DNA of 64,000 nucleotides from Maylandia zebra (lineage: Eukaryota > Chordata > Actinopteri > Cichliformes > Cichlidae): contig NC_135174.1 of the NCBI RefSeq assembly GCF_041146795.1, forward strand, positions 18,904,878-18,968,877. Direction: 5' to 3'. Both the position numbers and the translations under genes were made by a program. Shown here in pieces: positions 61,759 through 64,000 of the stretch; position 1 is the stretch's first letter, and each line of letters starts with the position of its first letter. The notes below the pieces were generated by a model. It was not told the origin of the DNA and did not search any database. It saw only the letters and a program-made list of their open reading frames with translations.

Positions 61759-63306
61759 CAGGGAGTGCAGAATTATTAGGCAAGTTGTATTTTTGAGGAA
61801 TAATTTTATTATTGAACAACAACCATGTTCTCAATGAACCCAAAAAACGCATTAATATCAAAGCTGAATGTTTTTGGAAGTAGTTTTTAGTTTTAGCTAT
61901 TTTAGGGGGATATCTGTGTGTGCAGGTGACTATTACTGTGCATAATTATTAGGCAACTTAACAAAAAACAAATATATACCCATTTCAATGATTTATTTTT
62001 ACCAGTGACACCAATATAACATCTCCACATTCACAAATATACATTTCTGACATTCAAAAACAAAACAAAAACAAATCAGCGACCAATATAGCCACCTTTC
62101 TTTGCAAGGACACTCAAAAGCCTGCCATCCATGGATTCTGTCAGTGTTTTGATCTGTTCACCATCAACATTGCGTGCAGCAGCAACCACAGCCTCCCAGA
62201 CACTGTTCAGAGAGGTGTACTGTTTTCCCTCCTTGTAAATCTCACATTTGATGATGGACCACAGGTTCTCAATGGGGTTCAGATCAGGTGAACAAGGTGG
62301 CCATGTCATTAGTTTTTCTTCTTTTATACCCTTTCTTGCCAGCCACGCTGTGGAGTACTTGGACGTGTGTGATGGAGCATTGTCCTGCATGAAAATCATG
62401 TTTTTCTTGAAGGATGCAGACTTCTTCCTGTACCACTGCTTGAAGAAGGTGTCTTCCAGAAACTGGCAGTAGGACTGGGAGTTGAGCTTGACTCCATCCT
62501 CAACTCGAAAAGGCCCCACAAGCTCATCTTTGATGATACCAGCCCAAACCAGTACTCCACCTCCACCTTGCTGGCGTCAGAGTTGGACTGGAGCTCTCTG
62601 CCCATTACCAATCCAGCCACGGGCCCATCCATCTGGCCCATCAAGACTCACTCTCATTTCATCAGTCCATAAAACCTTAGAAAAATCAGTCTTGAGATAT
62701 TTCTTGGTCCAGTCTTGACGTTTCAGCTTGTCTTGTTCAGTGGTGGTCGTCTTTCAGCCTTTCTTACCTTGGCCATGTCTCTGAATATTGCACACCTTGT
62801 GCTTTCGGGCACTCCAGTGATGTTGCAGCTCTGAAATATGGCCAAACTGGTGGCAAGTGGCATCTTGGCAGCTGCACGCTTGACTTTTCTCAGTTCATGG
62901 GCAGTTATTTTGCACCTTGGTTTTTCCACACGCTTCTTGCGACCCTGTTGACTATTTTGAATGAAACGCTTGATTGTTCGATGATCATGCTTCAGAAGCT
63001 TTGCAATTTTGAGACTGCTGCATCCCTCTGCAAGATATCTCACTATTTTTGACTTTTCTGAGCCTGTCAAGTCCTTCTTTTGACCCATTTTGCCAAAGGA
63101 AAGGACGTTGCCTAATAATTATGCACACCTGATATAGGGTATTGATGTCATTAGACCACACCCCTTCTCATTACAGAGTTGCACATCACCTGATATGCTT
63201 AATTGGTAGTAGGCTTTCGGGCCTATACAGCTTGGAGTAAGACAACATGCATGAAGAGGATGATGTGGACAAAATACTCATTTGCCTAATAATTCTGCAC
63301 TCCCTG
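61759..63306 (-). mobile_element. Tc1-like transposon with paired inner repeats, TA-flanked
   Basis: The 1,548-bp element begins CAGGGAGTGCAGAATTATTA and ends with the exact inverse over 25 bp. TA duplications stand at 61757-61758 and 63307-63308. A second, inner copy of the terminal word (GTGCATAATTATTAGGCAAC) lies at about 61938 and, inverted, at about 63108. This gives the IR/DR arrangement in which transposase has two binding sites at each end. The matching ends suggest a recent insertion. Confidence 0.95.
62076..63088 (-). pseudogene. Tc1-like transposase, broken by one frameshift and one stop
   Basis: The first part (63088-62723) starts MGQKKDLTGSEKSKIVRYLA and contains the HTH region (SSLKIAKLLKHDHRTIKRFI). 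It shifts out of frame after RRPPLNKT, where a few bases seem to be missing. The continuing frame holds SKVLWTDEMRVSLDGPDGW (first catalytic Asp) but meets a TGA shortly after NGQRAPVQL. It then runs open from 62519: FMQDNAPSHTS (second Asp), [13 protein letters not shown] (Glu) and the C-terminus GGYIGR. This is a mostly complete but inactive transposase. Confidence 0.9.
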
Positions 63307-63308
63307 TA

Positions 63309-64000
63309 GTTATTCCTCATTGAGACAATGAGCGAGATCTCAATTAAAGATGAATGTGAGGAATGCGAAGAATTCCCAACAGGCAGGAATTTATCCCATT
63401 TTGGAGGGGGAGGTGGGATTGGGCTGATCCTTTGAATGAACAACTTTACTCCCTGACCATGTTTTCACATGTCAGGAGCTTCTTTTTTGTCAGTGATATC
63501 AAGTTTTAGCCTGATACATATCTTTAGCTGCAGGATGTGGCTATGCTGTGGCTGACTGGTCGATTTCTAGCCGAACCAATATGCTTGTGCAATGAGAACG
63601 ATTGCCTTTGTTGCACAAATGAGTGTTGTAAACCGTTACAACACTCATTTGTGCAACATCAAGAAAATGAAATAAGTTGTTTGTAAAGCTGAAAATGTTT
63701 AAAAGAAAGCATCCTGTCATGAAAATTTGATGCTTGTTTTTTTATTGATGTCTTTCAATTTTAGCAGTCATTTTAATCTGACAAAGTAAAATCATTTTTG
63801 AGGCACATATCACTGTTAAAAAGACTGATATTTTTAATGATTCTAAGAGTTTTGATAATGTCCTAATGGGATAAATGGAGAGCATACTTGTCTGTGTCAG
63901 TAGCCAGCCTTTAAGGTTGGCTGTGCAGGCCTGTTGTAGCTCATTATTTTTATAGCTCCTTTTTATAGGTGTAAGGTTAAAAAAAAAATCCAGTTTCTTC
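63309..64000. other. vcl intron 1, end of window
   Basis: Intronic sequence with a perfect palindrome at 63609-63658 (listed next). Nothing else recognised. Confidence 0.5.
63609..63658. repeat. Perfect hairpin palindrome, 23-bp arms and 4-base loop
   Basis: Left arm 63609-63631 starts TGTTGCACAAATGAGTG. Right arm 63636-63658 is its exact reverse complement, ending CATTTGTGCAACA. The loop is ACCG. There is no mismatch in 23 pairs. Confidence 0.97.

Overview
This window is vertebrate nuclear DNA, almost certainly from a ray-finned fish and most likely a percomorph such as a cichlid. The grounds are short introns with GT-AG ends, proteins that match vertebrate families closely, and an abundance of Tc1-like, hAT and other interspersed repeats typical of teleosts. 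No bacterial, CRISPR or viral coding system is present.

Genes from left to right: (1) the 5' three quarters of a myosin light chain kinase gene (minus, 486-6733; two Ig domains, FN3 and most of the kinase domain, the rest lying off the left edge); (2) a CD63-like tetraspanin (plus, 11269-15246, seven coding exons, complete); (3) pus3, tRNA pseudouridine-38/39 synthase (plus, 18367-21352, six coding exons, complete); (4) dcakd, a dephospho-CoA kinase-like protein with a C-terminal membrane anchor (plus, 23070-25208, four coding exons, complete); (5) c1ql1, a secreted C1q-like synaptic organiser (minus, 41618-45718, two coding exons, complete); (6) the first coding exon of vinculin (plus, 57691-57858) followed by about 6 kb of its first intron. 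Reading phase is continuous across every junction I list. The genes do not form one pathway; the order is a syntenic block. dcakd next to c1ql1 also occurs in human 17q21.31.

Between and inside the genes lies a layered record of transposons. Two Tc1-like elements are bounded by TA duplications and are only lightly damaged (27202-28809 and 61759-63306). A hAT-type element has a perfect 8-bp duplication (34525-36282), and so do two short hAT-type MITEs (8739-8964 and 42958-43155). Several worn Tc1 copies and a LINE fragment are also present. One locus (26250-29340) is a three-level nest: an old Tc1 copy split by a solo retroviral-type LTR, which is itself split by a young Tc1 element.

The most unusual structure is 47841-53660: three tandem units of about 1.88 kb. 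Each is built from shorter modules that close with the same CTCF-like motif, giving 15 regularly spaced, same-orientation sites between c1ql1 and vinculin. Smaller points of interest are a perfect 23-bp-arm palindrome at 63609-63658, paired CArG boxes upstream of vinculin, a ZNF143-type element in the pus3 promoter and a YY1-type element in the dcakd promoter. All family and motif calls come from reading the sequence and from memory of the families; no searches were run.
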